A stretch of DNA of 64,000 nt from Thalassia testudinum (lineage: Eukaryota > Streptophyta > Magnoliopsida > Alismatales > Hydrocharitaceae). Both the position numbers and the translations under genes were made by a program. Every line of letters begins with the position of its first letter. Within the stretch, counting starts at the first letter, position 1. Positions 1 to 10,270 of this stretch are shown one piece after another. Below the pieces are notes generated by a model that did no database searches, was not told the DNA's origin, and worked only from the letters and a program-made list of their open reading frames with translations. The stretch covers positions 100,533,501-100,597,500 of the forward strand of contig JAZHRO010000014.1 of NCBI GenBank assembly GCA_037157565.1. Reading direction: 5' to 3'.

Positions 1-1760
1 ATTTTACAATCTAACTTATGCTTCTTTGTTAAGAGGCATACATTCTAATAAAGTAAAAGCATAATCTAATAAACAAAATAAACTCCAGATGATCTTCTAT
101 CATCAACTCATTCTTGTTGTCTTGCCTCCTCCTTGTCATCATGCCTCCTTGTCATTATTCTCTATTTGCCTTGATCTTTATCTAAATTTGAAATATTAAT
201 CAATTGCAAACATTAATCTAAAATAATTTTGTTAACACCAAAACATGATGTGGAACAAGGTTCCAACAGGATCCTCGTTGCCTACTATGCCTAATCACAT
301 GAGAACCTACTCTAATACTAAATGAAAGTGAACTGGAGGGGGGGTGACTCATACAATTAAATTAAGATATAAATTAAAAGGATGCAATAAAGATAATCAC
401 AAGATGCACCATGAATTTTAGGTGGAAAACTCTAATGGGTAAAAATCACCACCTAAGTCATCCTAACTTAGGATTTTTCGATTGCTAAGCGATCAACCAA
501 CCACTAACCACACAACTTTGAACGAGGCCGGTGTCCCTCAAGTACAATCCTAACCCCAATTTGAAATTGAAGGTTTTACCCTTCCACAAAGAAGAAAAGG
601 AAATCCGACAGGTCGAACTCCCTATTCCAACAACTATAAACAAAAGAAATTAGAACCACAACCTATAGAGCCCTAATAGAATTAGTAATATGCTTATCTA
701 CTATTGAAGGAGAGAGCTCTCATGTAGTGGCTTGAGAAGAAGAGAGCCTTAAGTAAGAGTGCTTGGAGAGCTTCTGAGTCTATAATGGTATTTTTGGTCT
801 CCAATAGTATGTATTTGGCTAAGATTTGGTCAGAATCTAAGTGTGGAGACTAACCAAATGTTTGATAATAAAGCATAAGATGCCTAATATATTGATCGGA
901 CATCTAATTCAAGTTAATTAGACATCTATATAGACTATTCAACATCGAAAAAAGAAAGGCTTGGTTCTTAATTTCATTCCTGTCGAATTGGATCTTGTGC
1001 AGGGTTCTTCCATCAAAAGATTAAATGTCTAGAACCACTTTATCAGATGTCTGTGAACATGATCAAACATCTAGAAATTAAAGGTGAAGTACCTAGAATA
1101 GTCTTTGATTTGTTGCATCACCTACGAGGTACATATTTCAAAGGATTAAACATCTATAGGATGTCTGGGATGGGTGTTGGATGCCTGACGGTGATAATTA
1201 CATGGAAGATTTGATTTCTCAGAAGTTGGGAAATCAAGGTTGCAACTGACAATGAAGAATTCAAGTTAATTGAAATCCTAATGTCTCTATATTGGAATTA
1301 TGGAAAGGATTACATACATAGGGAAGGTTTTATAAATGTCTAGAAGAGAGGATAGATGTTTGAAGAGTTGATTAGAGAACTTAAGGTACATAGCTCATTA
1401 GATGTATCACCAAGTGGTTGGACATCTTAAACTGAATCATCAGGCATCTAGAGATAAGATCAAACATTTAGTTAGAGAGAATGTTTCGAGTTTGAGTTAA
1501 AAATTTGATCCTATGGTTTGCCGTAAGTGTTGTAGGGTTGTTTAAGAGCTACTTAGAATTTAGTGGGTATATTCGGACTCTTTTACATTACACGTAGATT
1601 TAAGACAAATAAAATACAACTTTTTTGAATGATACAACAAGGACTAATTTCATAGCCTAGGACATACTAATCTAAAGCTATCTCTCATCTTCAAAGAGGC
1701 TTTAAAGCCAATCCACAAACCAGTAAAACTTATTACACACATATATATTGCGAGTGCGTG
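1..1760 (-). repeat. Decayed SIRE-type copia LTR remnant and flank
   Basis: No supportable gene. From about 340 rightward the sequence resembles the U5 end of a SIRE-type copia LTR on the minus strand: a run of G followed by TGACTC (minus-strand sense CACCCCCCTCC), then AT-rich sequence matching in layout the better-preserved copia LTR at 1761-2847, including the 'acttaggattt' block near 470. Between about 890 and 1470 a short motif of the type AGACATCTAG recurs many times, like the dispersed short motifs of other copia LTRs. Positions 1-240 carry no pattern I can assign. This is probably an older LTR into which C1 inserted; borders and target-site duplication were not resolved. Confidence 0.4.
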
Positions 1761-2847
1761 TGAAGCCCAAAGGATCAAGTATACACTAGAGGGGGGTGAG
1801 TAGTGTAGTATCTATTTAAAAATTTAACTTTAAAACATTCACCACAAATCTAAAAGGTATATTCACAAAGTAGAGAAATGACACCTGATTTAGAGTGAAA
1901 ACCCTTTTAAATAAAAACCACTACCTATGCCTCCCAACTTAGGGTTTCTTCAACTAGTCGACACTGGTCAATCCCCTAACACTACCACTTGAATGAGGGT
2001 GGCACAACCTCTTATAGGACATCTTCTCTCACACATGACAAGGAGAAGTATAATGAGACTTCCAGTCCAACTTGAAATCCCAGATCAAGAACAATAGAAA
2101 TAAAATAATATAACAATATTCCTATGGAACCTCAGAAATATTAAAGAACAAATCGAGCTTTCATAAATTGCAAGAGAGCGAGTATGCTTTAGATCACAGT
2201 AGTTGTAGGCACAGAGGCACGAAAGTAGAAGAGAGAGAGAGTCGGCTTTTTTCTCTTAAAAATCTCTTGAGGTGTGTTTTTGAGAGGGGGGTCGTTGGAC
2301 CTATTTATAGGCACTTTTCGATAGTTCTGGAAATATAAGTTTAGTCGATTAAAGTTAAGTTTGGTCTATCAAAAAGGTATCTGGTTGATCAAATAATTAT
2401 ATTGATCGAACCAATGTTGATCGATTAAATTGAAAAATTGATAAACTTTAAGATTTCAAAAGAAATTCGACTGTTGGAGTAAATTTAATTGATTAAATAA
2501 AATAGGTTGATCAATAAAAAAGAAATGTGGCCGTTAGAGATATTTGATCGATTAAAGCAATTGATTGGTCGATCAATACTTGGTTGATCAAAGAGATAGA
2601 TTAGTCGATCAACAGTAGGGAAAATGATTTTTGCGAAAATGAAAAGCTTATGTTTGTTTTTCTTTTTGAGGTTTTGTACATATTTCTAGACTCAATAAAA
2701 TTTAATAGGTCTTCAAGATAATCTTCTAGTCAAGTCTTTTTTCTTCATTGATGATTAAGGTGATGATAACACATCGATACTGTAAATTTGAGTTAACCTA
2801 TAATGGTTAGTCCACAATAAAAACATAATTTAGCAAGGGTATTAACA
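1761..2847 (-). repeat. 3' LTR of copia element C1
   Basis: Long terminal repeat of the minus-strand SIRE-like copia. On the minus strand it begins TGTTAATACC directly after a polypurine tract and ends near a CA at 1761, with the SIRE-typical CACCCCCCTCTAG block (plus-strand GAGGGGGGTGAG near 1792-1803) close to its 3' end. A cluster of TTGGTCGATCAA-like 12-mers lies at 2330-2620. The partner 5' LTR is outside the window, so the outer border at about 1761 (TG on plus) is inferred from terminal dinucleotides and is uncertain by tens of bases. Confidence 0.65.
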
Positions 2848-2861
2848 ATCTCCCCCTTTTT
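2848..2861 (-). other. Polypurine tract of C1
   Basis: Reads AAAAAGGGGGAGAT on the minus strand and abuts the 3' LTR start at 2847, the expected place for plus-strand DNA priming. Two further AAAGGGGGAG tracts follow within 130 bases (about 2919-2929 and 2972-2982), as in other SIRE-type 3' regions. Confidence 0.75.
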
Positions 2862-3197
2862 GATAATAACAAAATTATCATTATTTTTTGCATAGTATAC
2901 ATTCAAGTCTTGATTATTTCTCCCCCTTTGTTATTAACAAAAAGAGCAAAGCAATTTAACAAAGTAGAATTTGCTCCCCCTTTTGATATGTTAATGCAAT
3001 TTATGACATGCTGCTATGCAATAGAAATAAGAGTAGATTTCAATAAGAAGGATATGCAACAATATATTAAGATATGATAATTCAGAATAATACTATAGTG
3101 GCATAAAAGAAATACTACAAAGCAAGATAAGTAGTAGTCCATACAAAATTAAAATATATAATGTACTACATGCCAATAGAATGAAAAACACAAAAAA
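2862..3197 (-). other. C1 3' untranslated region
   Basis: AT-rich stretch between the end of the env-like ORF and the polypurine tract. Apart from the two extra purine tracts I see no ORF or structured element here. Confidence 0.55.
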
Positions 3198-3674
3198 CTA
3201 GAAGTAGCTAAGGATGGTCTCAATGTCTAGAAACTCCATGTCATCCATAAGATCATCTAGAGAGAATGGTGGTGTGCTGGTGCTAGGTCCTGTAGTGGAG
3301 TAGAAACGTCATCTACATCCCGAAACTGTTGAGATCTGAATCTCTATAGATCCACGGGACTGCTACTGGACTAGCAAATCGGTAGTCTAAGTCTATTTGG
3401 AAGTGGGTAGTGCTATAGTACTCGGCTGAGGAGCTGCTGCAGGAGAATGTCAGCCTCGGGGGGGTCTGTGGTCACGGATAGTAAGTGCATGGATATGCTC
3501 TCCAAGTTGATCTAAAAATTGACCCTGCCTACTCAGGTATGAAGAAACCTGAGTAGCATGCTCCATCATCATCTGTCCTGTCTCTCTTTAGTGGTGCATC
3601 ATCAGAGAGATGCCATCTGTCATGTCCTAGACTCCCCAGCTGTTGTGTCTGGTGAACTGTCTGTCAAGGTAAGG
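3198..3674 (-). pseudogene. C1 env-like ORF, C-terminal part
   Basis: Continuation of the downstream ORF of the SIRE-like copia after the E1 insertion. Read on the minus strand it follows the part at 11324-12310 across the TAAGG duplication and ends with a TAG at 3198-3200. The translation includes a helical, Gln/His/Leu-rich stretch (MMMEHATQVSSYLSRQGQF) seen in the tail of this class of plant retrotransposon ORF3 proteins, followed by a Ser/Pro/Gln-rich tail. In-frame stops are present near 3628 and 3598, so it is not translatable. SIRE/Maximus elements are known to have an ORF in this place; an actual envelope function is unproven. Confidence 0.6.
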
Positions 3675-4118
3675 TGATGTGCACACATCTACTTGGCCTA
3701 AAATGCCTATTTTTACATGTTCCTAGGTCTATTGAAGCATTCACCATTATAAATATTGCATAACATACATCATCATGCATTTAGGTCAAATTGTATAGTA
3801 ATTTCCTCTTTTCATGGTTAGGGTCAAGGCAATATTTATCAGGGCCTTGGATTGAAAATCCAACAGTACGGATCTGATTAGGGCAGCAATCGGAGTCCAA
3901 CGACTCCGAGATTGCCCCAATCATACTTCCGTAGTATTAGATGCAGTTCGAGGAAGATCAGAGGTCAAGGGATAAGGTGGTGTAAAATCCAAACTTCAGA
4001 TGACAAAACCAACTGCACGGATGGGTTTGGATTGACAGTCGCAGCCCAACGGTGCTAAAATCGACCCAATCCGACATTCGTGGCACCACCAATGAGAAAA
4101 AGAAGATGGATGGCTAGG

Positions 4119-4139
4119 ATGATGCCACATGGCACCATT
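4119..4139. promoter_or_regulatory. G-box palindrome in E1 5' LTR
   Basis: Near-perfect inverted repeat TGCCACATGGCA with flanking AT(G)ATG/CACCAT. The same site in the partner LTR (10051-10072) has the intact CACGTG core, so this copy looks like a CpG decay product. CACGTG is the plant G-box (bZIP/bHLH) core; its use here is inference. Confidence 0.6.
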
Positions 4140-4270
4140 GTAACCAGTGAAACCCACCATGTCCCTCTACTCAACCTCTGAAGGCATGATCGAGATTCAA
4201 ACTCAGTCGTTGGATAGAGATCCAATGGCTGAAAGTGCCGGCCATGGAACATAAATGTGGCAAAGTCGAC

Positions 4271-4335
4271 AGCATGGTGTAACAGTTGCACCTCCATTCG
4301 CAAAGAGGGAGGGGTGGGTTCGAGCCCTGCCTTAC
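4271..4335 (+). other. tRNA-like Pol III A/B-box module in E1 5' LTR
   Basis: An A-box-like TGGTGTAACAGTT (4275-4287) is followed 42 bases later by a B-box GGTTCGAGCCC (4317-4327) inside a T-arm-like GTGGG-TTCGAGC-CCTGC. It lies in U3 on the sense strand, at the same place as in the 3' LTR. It is not a complete tRNA gene: no clean acceptor stem is visible. It could be a fossil tRNA-derived insertion or a retained Pol III promoter. Confidence 0.55.
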
Positions 4336-4638
4336 CTCAAATCGAAGGCACAGGGGAGGTGCAATGCAATTGAGCTTCTAGATGTGCATCAAGCGGTAGC
4401 GGTGTCAACACGTGGCACCTTATCAATCGTCAGATGGAAGTGCAGCGTGGACGTGCACGATGACACGCCATTAAACGTGCCATCGCATGTGGGGGGAGCG
4501 TAATGCTGAAGGTGAAGTGGCTTACGCGCTTTAAGCCGTCCGATCTCTCGATCGAATGACCGAGATGGCATGCGTGCAGTGAAGCACTTAGCAGCTGAAG
4601 GCAAAGAGGCTAGGGTGCATGCACGCTTTAATGACATA

Positions 4639-4674
4639 GGTCTTTAGTGATGTTTATATCCATCACTAAAGACC
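4639..4674. promoter_or_regulatory. TTTAGTGATG hairpin upstream of TATA box
   Basis: Perfect 14-bp arms GGTCTTTAGTGATG (4639-4652) and CATCACTAAAGACC (4661-4674) around an 8-base loop, 55 bases upstream of the TATA box. Related hairpins occupy the same position in the LTRs of E3, E4 and S2. Confidence 0.7.
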
Positions 4675-4729
4675 CCAACATTTATTTTGTAAAGCTTTAA
4701 AATGACCTTTATGCCCCCATTCCTACAAC

Positions 4730-4737
4730 TATATAAG
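4730..4737 (+). promoter_or_regulatory. TATA box of E1 5' LTR
   Basis: TATATAAG, followed by a pyrimidine-rich leader, at the expected U3/R boundary. The 3' LTR has the same at 10664-10670. Confidence 0.65.
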
Positions 4738-5391
4738 GCCACCCCTACCACCTCATTTTTCATCCCTTCCTTTCTTCTCTCACCTCCTCCAAAGCTCTAC
4801 AAGCTCGTCCCAAAGGTGGAGCTCATCCCCATTCGTGGAGCGCCTGCGGTTGTCCTCTCACCACTATTTGGGAAGTGGATCTTGCTGCGACATTGCCTAG
4901 TTCCATCCTCTGTCCTCCAGCTCCATTCTCCTTCATCCAGTATCTGACTACCCTTGTCCAGGCACTCTGTCAACGTAGCTCATCCTCCAAGCAACTGTCG
5001 AGGAGGATAACTTCTCTTCCCCTTCTCTTTTATCACTTTTTATTGTAGGTTTCCTGCTTTCTAGTGTAGCACATAGATGTAATGAACATGTTTCTATCAT
5101 TATGAAAAGATTTATTCATTCTCTTCCTATTTTCTCTTTATTTGTATTATTCTTTCTCTCTCTTCTATTAATTATTCTTTAAGTAGAATAGCTAGTAGAT
5201 TAATTTCAACCAGCTAATCTGCTTTCGTGACAATAATTCCAATGCAGTTTTTAATCAAATGTTTGCCTCCCCATGTTTGACTCGGGACTCACTAGAGTTT
5301 CAATTAAATGTCTGTTTGAAGGATTTTTACGCAACCGCAATGACGAGTTTTCAAACTCAAGCTTTTAGTGTAGAAATCCCATCGACCATTT

Positions 5392-5411
5392 TGGCACTGT
5401 TGCCAGGGACG
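5392..5411 (+). other. Primer-binding site of E1
   Basis: TGGCACTGTTGCCAGGGACG, three bases after the 5' LTR end. It is a mutated form of the TGGCGCCGTTGCCGGGGA-type site used by Athila/Tat-lineage gypsy elements for minus-strand priming. Confidence 0.85.
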
Positions 5412-6534
5412 TAATGCCTTTGATTTCCCATTTTTTCCACCTTACCTAACTTTTACCTCACTTTTTCTCTATTCTTGCTATGATTGTAGGTACTCTTTTG
5501 AGGCGGGTCAGAGTGGTTACATTGGAGAAAACTGCGGATGAAGGTTCTGTAAGTATATCCCCACCTCCCACGCACTAGTTTTCATTCCACCACCTAATAA
5601 TACAAACCCTAATTAACCTAGGAGCTTGCATAAACCCTAAAGTTAGTCTTGGTTGTTTGTTTATCACCTCCACCCACCTTACCCTCCGCTTATAAGAAAA
5701 GGAATCTAAAAAAATCTCATAAAGGTACACAACCTATTCTAATTCTTCATACTCAGTCGGTAACCTGATCTTTGGAACCGGTACATTCATTAACACATAA
5801 TTAAGTAGAAATCAGATTAGGTAACCACTTGTGTGCCTAATTTAGTGGTGCACCACTTCATTTAAAAACAACTCATCAAGTAGCTTGCTCATTAGGGTTA
5901 ACATTTAAGGTCAGTACCAGGCACTCCACTTTATTTTTATTCCAAAGGAAAACATCTTCACCTGTGCTTTCAAATCCTGGTGTGCCTCCTGAACTTGATT
6001 GAATTCACCTTAATTCAAATCCTAAAAGCTGCTAAAGCAAGTTTTGAACCCTAAAATTCACTGCATCTAAAAATAATCTTGCTTGAAAATCGTTGGTTGT
6101 GCATGCACACACATTGAAACTGATCTTTAAGGGCACAACCCAGATAAAGGGCCCATCACATTCCCAAGCACATTCAAACTGAAGCCTAATTAAAATAAAG
6201 TAGATGTTCGCCTTAAGGATTTGACTCACTCTTCGGGGCCCAAATAGAGATTATTTTCAATTAATCTGCTTCTGTCGTTTAATCTGATGTCTAGTTAAGG
6301 GAGAAGAGTCACACGACCGTGGTTGGGGGTATCAAAGGAACCTGAGGTGAAAGCCAAGGGAAGAACCTTCTCCCCAATCCCTCCTTTAGCTGGTTGGATT
6401 GACCAGAAAGTAGACCAAATCGTTCTTTTTATCACAAGATGGGTTTTGAGAGTTTGTAGGTCTTTAGGCTACCCTACTTAAGGACAGGTTTGATTATTTA
6501 TGCTGTAGGGCACCTTTCTTCATCCCGTTGTGTC
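5412..6534 (+). other. E1 leader region
   Basis: Non-coding leader between primer-binding site and ORF. It contains a TATGATTGTAGGTACTC block (about 5478) conserved in E3 (about 29928), a perfect palindrome AGTGGTGCACCACT (5844-5857) that corresponds to a longer hairpin in E3 and E4, and a pyrimidine-rich stretch before the start codon. No ORF supported here. Confidence 0.6.
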
Positions 6535-8027
6535 ATGGATCCTTCCACATCCTACACACATTTCCACTCCTACCCTCCTATCATTTCTTATCCCTAATAT
6601 GATGATTATTATCCTGACTTGTGCTGTAATCAACCATCTACTAGTTGGGATAACTCGGATTGGGGATACAATTCCAGACCTCCGTATTCAGGGTCAACCC
6701 TATACATCATGATTTTGATTTTTATCCTTCTCTGAGCTATAATGATTATAGATCTCTGCCTCTATATGATCAACATAACCCGATCTACAATCAAGAAGCA
6801 GGTCCTGATTATAATTTTTACCCTCCCCCAGATTACATTGCATATAGGTCACCACCCCTCTTTGAATAACTAGAAATGACCTATTATCAGGGAGGACACC
6901 AAGAACCTCAATTCCTTGACTCCCCTAGATTGAACCCAAACCCACCCTACCTTGAACCAAACCATTTGGTTCAGGTGAACCAGGTCCAAGATAGGGTGTT
7001 GGTTAACTTAAGGAATACCATTCAATCTTTAGAAGCTCAGCCATCACCTTGCACTGAAGAATTGGAGCCTCTGATTCAAATGATTGACGATCTTAACAAG
7101 TATTTGTTGGATTGGCTCTAAGATGTTAAGGATAAGGTTTTAGGTGAGTTTTTACATAGGAAGTTGTTGAAATTGAGAATAAAATTTATGATTGCTTTAG
7201 TTCAATCTTGGGATGATTCCCAAGATGAACCCTTTCAGGAGAGCGAATGTTAGAACCCGCTCAAGCACCTATTAGGGGGGACACATTTTATGAGACTAGG
7301 GTGACCAGATTGGTCTAGAGCAATTAGTTGAGGATGAATTGATTACTTCACCTGAGATCATTGAGCTAAGGTACAAGGAAAAGCATGTCTCCTTGGACCA
7401 GGAAATGATTGATGATTTTGAGACATATATAAAAGCAGATCCAAAAGTCTTTGATTCTGAGGGTGAAAAATCTTTATGTGAAGTCTCCCTTGAGTTTGAG
7501 GGAAATGATTTCAGTGAGACAATTGGGCCTAAGGAATTCGATGAATCATTTAATAGCTTAGTAATTGAGGAAATTGATCCTGTTGGGGTTAGCTTGGAAG
7601 ATACAAAACCTATTTTCATGGATGATTCAATTCATAGCCTCATTCCTCAATCACATCTCGTTGAGTAAAATCATGATTATCTTCTTGAGATTATCAAACC
7701 CAAGTCGATTTTGTTTGAGCCAAAAATTTTGGACTTGGACATTTTATATGAGAAAGATGACATTTGTAAGGTCTTGGAATCCTGATTGTGGAGGATAGGA
7801 ATATGGAAATGAAGATATGGGAAGCCAATTTCGGGGGAAGCAGAAATTTGAGTCTAAGGATTCCTCTAGACCTAAAACAACAAACCTTCTACCAGGACCC
7901 TTATGACATTTTCAACTTAGAGGATGTCCAACCCAAGCACAAATTAACTAATTATCTTTTTGATCTTGATTTTCCTACTATCTGATTTTTTGGACTTGGG
8001 TTGCATCCTCACAAATCGCAGGCCTAG
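6535..8027 (+). pseudogene. Unrecognised ~490-codon ORF of E1 (decayed)
   Basis: Begins at ATG 6535 (MDPSTSYTHFHSYPP) and can be followed with stops and frame changes to a TAG at 8025-8027. Three regions are visible: a Tyr/Pro/Asp-rich N-terminus (about residues 1-120), a middle with a heptad-like segment (QVQDRVLVNLRNTIQSLEAQ, about 6987-7046) ending in LLDWL, and a very acidic C-terminus (about 7339-7668) rich in Glu/Asp/Ser. The closest relative is the E4 copy (58775-60247), where one frame runs through the whole length. I do not recognise the family. There is no zinc knuckle, aspartic protease or polymerase motif. A diverged gag-like structural protein is possible but unproven. Confidence 0.6.
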
Positions 8028-8365
8028 CCCCACTTGCATATTGATCTTAAGTTCTCGGTAATTTTCATGCATAACCTTAGATACACTCGACCCTAGGACA
8101 TGGGTCTACACCAAAATCTCATCCACATATGTGGACATCTCTTTGCGGGTCAAATAATCTATCTTCTTATTTTGATCCTAACCTACACCTGTGAATTTCT
8201 GATTTTTTCTTTTGTATAGTGTGCCTAGCTGAAGGCACTAAATTTAGCACATATACAATCTGTTTTCATCTCGGAGCTGACTAGGTAATTAAAAAATTCA
8301 GGTGCTTTCTTCTCTACTCTGCTCTTTTTCATGTCATTTAATACAATGAGGACATTGCATTAGAT
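8028..8365 (+). other. E1 post-ORF untranslated region
   Basis: Conserved with E4 at nucleotide level, including a GTGCCTAGCTGAAGGCACTA inverted repeat (about 8221-8240: AGTGCCTTCAGCTAGGCAC in E4 near 58561). It leads into the internal GAGGACATTG / AGGCATGGGG motif. No ORF. Confidence 0.5.
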
Positions 8366-8377
8366 AGGCATGGGGGG
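8366..8377 (+). other. Internal polypurine-tract-like motif of E1
   Basis: AGGCATGGGGGG preceded by AATGAGGACATTGCATTAGAT. It duplicates the tract that primes at the 3' LTR (9597-9608), 1.23 kb upstream. A matching pair is present in G1, G2, E4 and E5. Confidence 0.7.
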
Positions 8378-8775
8378 TTGGATATTCATCTATGAATCAT
8401 TTTGTTAGCTCCGTGGATTCTTTTTATCTTCTCTTTATTTTTGAAAAAAGAAAATTGAAATAGGAAAAGAGAACTTGATCTCTAGAAATTTGTCAACTTT
8501 AGGGAATGATACGTTGGGACCTAAACACTTAGACCCTTCTTGTCTTCAGGCTTAATCAGGCTGGGTGTCCACTAAAATGTGAACTTGTTTCTCGAGTCCT
8601 TGCCATTTGAAAATTCATTTCAATTACTTAATAAGTTGGGTTGATACGTACATGACTTATCAACTCGCCCTTTGATTTGAAGGAACTTTAAGCCTAAGCA
8701 TCTACACACTCTTTACACTAACTCACTTTTTGGCTATTTTAATGGAAATAGTGTAGCTAATAAACCTTCTAGGGT

Positions 8776-9044
8776 GGTATGACTGGCAAGTTGTTGGTGG
8801 TAACAGCTCATTGGCTAGTTGTCCAAAGCCCAACGACACGACCATTCTCTTTCTACTGCCTTTAGGTAAATTTTAGATCAGGGAAGCCACCTACTTAATG
8901 GAAAAAAATAGAAAAATATCCAAAAAGAAAAGGAAAAGAAACAGAAAAAAAGAAGAAAAAGAAATAAACCATACTTTACCATACGAGTATGGTTGGTAAG
9001 TTGTCAGTGGTAACAACTCATTGGCCGGTTGTCCAGAACCCAGC
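8776..9044 (+). repeat. Two ~59-bp direct repeats between the two polypurine tracts of E1
   Basis: Units at 8776-8834 and 8985-9044 share GGTAAGTTGTNNGTGGTAACANCTCATTGG and end in GTTGTCCA. E4 has the same pair in reverse (57767-57820 and 57957-58018). The spacer between the units is an A-rich stretch in E1 and a T-rich one in E4, as expected from orientation. Confidence 0.65.
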
Positions 9045-9596
9045 TCATGAAATGCACGTATAATTCCTAAACTCTTAGGAAGAAGCGAGGAAGTAGAATA
9101 AGCTAGGGACATATATGCTAGGTTCGCCCTTGTGTTGATCCCATAAAAATAAAAAGTAGGGAGAAAGCTATCGGTCAGATAGATACACCTTTAGGTAGAA
9201 CTTCTTTTCAAGGTCACCTAGGGGTGTAGAAACCCAAAGTCCGTTTTGACTGTCGATTAGTAAGTCTATCACATTTGCACAAAAAAGATGCTTAGTACTT
9301 AGAGTTCTCTTTGAGTCTTTGATGGGTTGGGTAGCTGTAGAAAGCTACCTCGAAACTATAAACTCAAAAATCCAAAAAAATTAGAAAATAAGAAAAAGAG
9401 AAAAAAAATATTTGCATTTGAATAAGGCAAAGGCTTGGGCGGTCTACATTTTGGTAGACACCCAGGTACTGTTGTGTCTCTGTAGTGTAGGTCTTAGTAG
9501 AAATTTCCCAGTGTTGAAAAATAACTATTGCCCAAGTAATTAGATACTAATTCTCTTATAAATAGCGTATAGTTTTGCTAAGGACTAGCAAAAGAT

Positions 9597-9608
9597 AGGC
9601 ATGGGGTG
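9597..9608 (+). other. Polypurine tract of E1
   Basis: AGGCATGGGGTG immediately before the TGACG start of the 3' LTR. Confidence 0.8.
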
Positions 9609-10050
9609 TGACGCGCACACATCTAATTGGCCTAAAATGCCTATTTTTGCATGTTCTTGGTATATTGAAGCATTTATCTTTATAAATATTGCATAACATG
9701 CATTATCATGCATTTAGGTCAAATTGTATAGTCATTTTCTTTTTTTGTGGTCAGGGACAAGGCAATATTTATTGGGGCCTCGGATTGAAGATCAAATCAT
9801 ACGGATCTGATCAGGGCGACGATCGAAGTCCAACGACTCCAAGATCGCCCCAATCGGACATCTGTAGTATCAGATGCAGTCCAAGGAAGATCAAAGGTCA
9901 AGGGAAAAGGTGGTGTAAAATCTAAACTTTAGATGACAAAGCCAACTGTGCGAATTGGTTCGGATCGACGATCGCAGCCTAACGGCATGAAAATAGACCC
10001 AATACGACATCCGTGGCACCACTTATGAGTAAAAGAAGATGGACAGCTAG

Positions 10051-10072
10051 GATGATGCCACGTGGCACCATC
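10051..10072. promoter_or_regulatory. G-box palindrome in E1 3' LTR
   Basis: Inverted repeat with core ATGCCACGTGGCACCAT; the CACGTG core is intact. It sits about 137 bases before the tRNA-like module, as in the other LTRs of this family. Confidence 0.65.
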
Positions 10073-10204
10073 CTAACCATTCAAACCTGCCATGGCCCTC
10101 CGCTCAACCTCTGAAGGCACGATCGAGATTTGATCTCAACTGTTGGATTGAGATCCAATGGCTAAGAGTGCTGCAGCCATGGAACGTAAACGTGACAAAG
10201 TTGA

Positions 10205-10270
10205 TTGCTTGGCGCAGTGGTCGTGCCTCCATTTGCGAAGAGAGAGGCGTGGGTTCGAGCCCCTCCTTGC
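10205..10270 (+). other. tRNA-like Pol III A/B-box module in E1 3' LTR
   Basis: A-box TTGGCGCAGTGG (10209-10220) and B-box GGTTCGAGCCC (10252-10262), start-to-start spacing 43. This is the clearest plus-strand example. The anticodon-arm region CCTCCATTTGCGAAGAG does not fold into a standard 5-bp stem with a 7-base loop, so it is tRNA-like and not a tRNA gene. Confidence 0.6.

Larger units (their letters stand above)
3675..5388 (+). repeat. 5' LTR of E1
   Basis: 1714 bp, TGATG...GACCA; the partner is 9609-11323. In sense order it contains a palindrome around CACATG (4119-4139), a short GATCCAA-type hairpin (about 4208-4230), a tRNA-like A/B-box module (4271-4335), a perfect 14-bp inverted repeat (4639-4674), a TATA box (4730-4737) and the U5 CCTCCCCATG block (about 5268). 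The TATA box puts U3 to the left and R-U5 to the right. Confidence 0.9.

Noticed and set aside
4271..4335. Independent SINE insertion
   Set aside because: The module is at the same place in all LTRs of the family, has no poly(A) or simple-repeat tail and no own target-site duplication, so it is part of the LTR and not a later insertion. Capture by an ancestor remains possible.
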